Assembly: GCA_964649895.1 (NCBI GenBank)
Contig: CAZYRX010000006.1
Span: 1 to 64,000, forward strand
Reading direction: 5' to 3'
Length of the DNA stretch: 64,000 bases
DNA from: Halanaerobium sp964649895
GTDB lineage: Bacteria > Bacillota > Halanaerobiia > Halanaerobiales > Halanaerobiaceae
A model generated the notes under the pieces. It did no database searches. It was not told where the DNA came from and saw nothing but the letters and a program-made list of their open reading frames with translations. Of this stretch, positions 63,183 to 64,000 are shown piece by piece. The translations under genes were made by a program, and so were the position numbers. Numbering within the stretch: position 1 is the first letter of the stretch; each line of letters opens with the position of its first letter.

Positions 63183-64000
63183 ATGAGTTTTAGCAGGATA
63201 CCTGGCAAACAGGGATTATATGACCCAGAATTTGAACATGATGCCTGTGGAATGGGATTTGTAAGCCATATAAAAGGATGTAAGTCTCACAAAATTGTAG
63301 AACAGGCACTGGAAGTACTAGTTAATTTGAGCCACCGTGGTGCAACTGGAAGTGAAGAAAACACAGGTGATGGTGCAGGTATTTTGATGCAGCTGCCTGA
63401 TAAATTTTTGCGGAATAAGACAGCAGAACTTGAAATTGAACTGCCAGAAGTAGGAAATTATGGTGTGGGAATGATTTTTCTGCCCCATGATAAAGAGAAG
63501 AGAGCAGAACTGCAGGCAGTTGTTCAAGAAGCTATAGAGTCAGCAGGACAAGAGCTCCTGGGCTGGAGAGAAGTACCATATGATAATCAAGAGATTGGTC
63601 AGACTGCAGCCGAAACCATGCCATATTTTATGCAGTTTTTTGTTAAAAAATCAGCAGAGATTAATTCAGGAATAGATTTCGAAAGAAAATTATACTTGAT
63701 CCGTAAAAAAATCGAGAGAAAAATTAAAAATAGCAAATACAAAGGTGACTTATATATAGCCTCACTCTCAAGTCGGACCCTTGTCTACAAAGGGATGCTG
63801 ACACCAGAACAGCTGGAAGGTTTTTATCCGGATTTGAGTGATCCAGATATAGAAACCGGGCTGGCCTTGGTTCATTCGCGCTTCAGCACAAATACATTTC
63901 CAAGCTGGGAGCGGGCTCATCCCAACCGTTATCTGATCCACAATGGTGAGATCAATACGATGCTCGGTAATCAGAACTGGATGCGGGCCCGGGAAGGATT
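63183..64000 (+). CDS. gltB: Glutamate synthase large subunit, N-terminal part (runs off the window)
   Basis: The first 272 codons are present and open to the window edge. It makes glutamate from glutamine and 2-oxoglutarate. The N-terminal glutaminase (class II amidotransferase) domain is visible: GLYDPEFEHDACGMGFVSHI, HRGATGSEENTGDGAGIL, and VHSRFSTNTFPSWERAHPNRYLIHNGEIN. The catalytic cysteine is C22 in DACGMGF. It normally becomes N-terminal after removal of a propeptide; here 21 residues precede it. ATG at 63183 with AGGAGAGAAGG about 14 nt upstream. A REP palindrome lies in the leader. Full length should be about 1500 aa. Confidence 0.95.
   Translation, partial: MSFSRIPGKQGLYDPEFEHDACGMGFVSHIKGCKSHKIVEQALEVLVNLSHRGATGSEENTGDGAGILMQLPDKFLRNKTAELEIELPEVGNYGVGMIFLPHDKEKRAELQAVVQEAIESAGQELLGWREVPYDNQEIGQTAAETMPYFMQFFVKKSAEINSGIDFERKLYLIRKKIERKIKNSKYKGDLYIASLSSRTLVYKGMLTPEQLEGFYPDLSDPDIETGLALVHSRFSTNTFPSWERAHPNRYLIHNGEINTMLGNQNWMRAREG

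Overview
The window looks like chromosome of a low-GC, Gram-negative-staining (diderm) Firmicute, most plausibly a member of the Halanaerobiales. This is inferred from AT-rich DNA, clostridial-type genes, acidic proteins and clear outer-membrane machinery (a Wza-like export protein and a beta-barrel protein). No rRNA or tRNA gene is visible, so the genus is not proved. Three 100-N blocks (1425-1524, 6171-6270, 17328-17427) are scaffold gaps of placeholder length, and each one breaks a real gene.

Layout. 0.2-4.9 kb: uvrB-uvrA. 5.1-5.7 kb: a REP-associated tyrosine transposase (RAYT) flanked by palindromes. 6-25.4 kb: a surface locus containing a small anchored SdrD-B-like protein, a REC-SARP response regulator, a large LytS-type hybrid kinase, a catalytically dead GGDEF sensor, a response-regulator remnant, a predicted outer-membrane barrel and a giant (about 3190 aa) Glug/DUF285/DUF11 surface protein. 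25.9-28.1 kb: an unknown helical protein and a PTS EIIC-like transporter. 28.3-30.2 kb: uvrC. 30.4-37.7 kb: a glucose/mannose-type ABC transporter without its own ATPase, a Gfo/Idh/MocA oxidoreductase, a class II GalT and a FadR-type regulator. 37.8-50.6 kb: cyclic-di-GMP genes (two GGDEF+HD-GYP proteins and one HD-GYP protein) surrounding a polysaccharide export/BY-kinase operon (cpsB-wza-wzz-cpsD). 50.8-58.4 kb: a GntR-controlled operon with an AGPS/GlcD-like flavoprotein, a cysteine-free GlcF/HdrB-like protein, a DhnA-type aldolase, a GlpK-like kinase with altered substrate residues, and a BON-DAO-BFD dehydrogenase. 58.5-62.2 kb: a diguanylate cyclase and a chemoreceptor. 62.3-62.9 kb: a toxin-antitoxin pair. 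63.2 kb to the end: the start of a glutamate synthase large subunit.

Three observations stand out. First, a family of intergenic palindromes built on GGTACC(A/T)GGTACC recurs about a dozen times, as singles or inverted doublets, together with the RAYT gene: a complete REP/RAYT system. Second, the 6-25 kb surface locus lacks these palindromes and separates uvrBA from uvrC. It looks like an inserted, signal-controlled adhesin/export system. Third, the 50.8-58.4 kb operon has retained the fold of an Fe-S electron-transfer subunit with its cluster ligands gone, next to a kinase that has lost two glycerol-binding residues. This points to an undescribed polyol or phospho-polyol pathway. All functional statements rest on motif reading, not on database searches.
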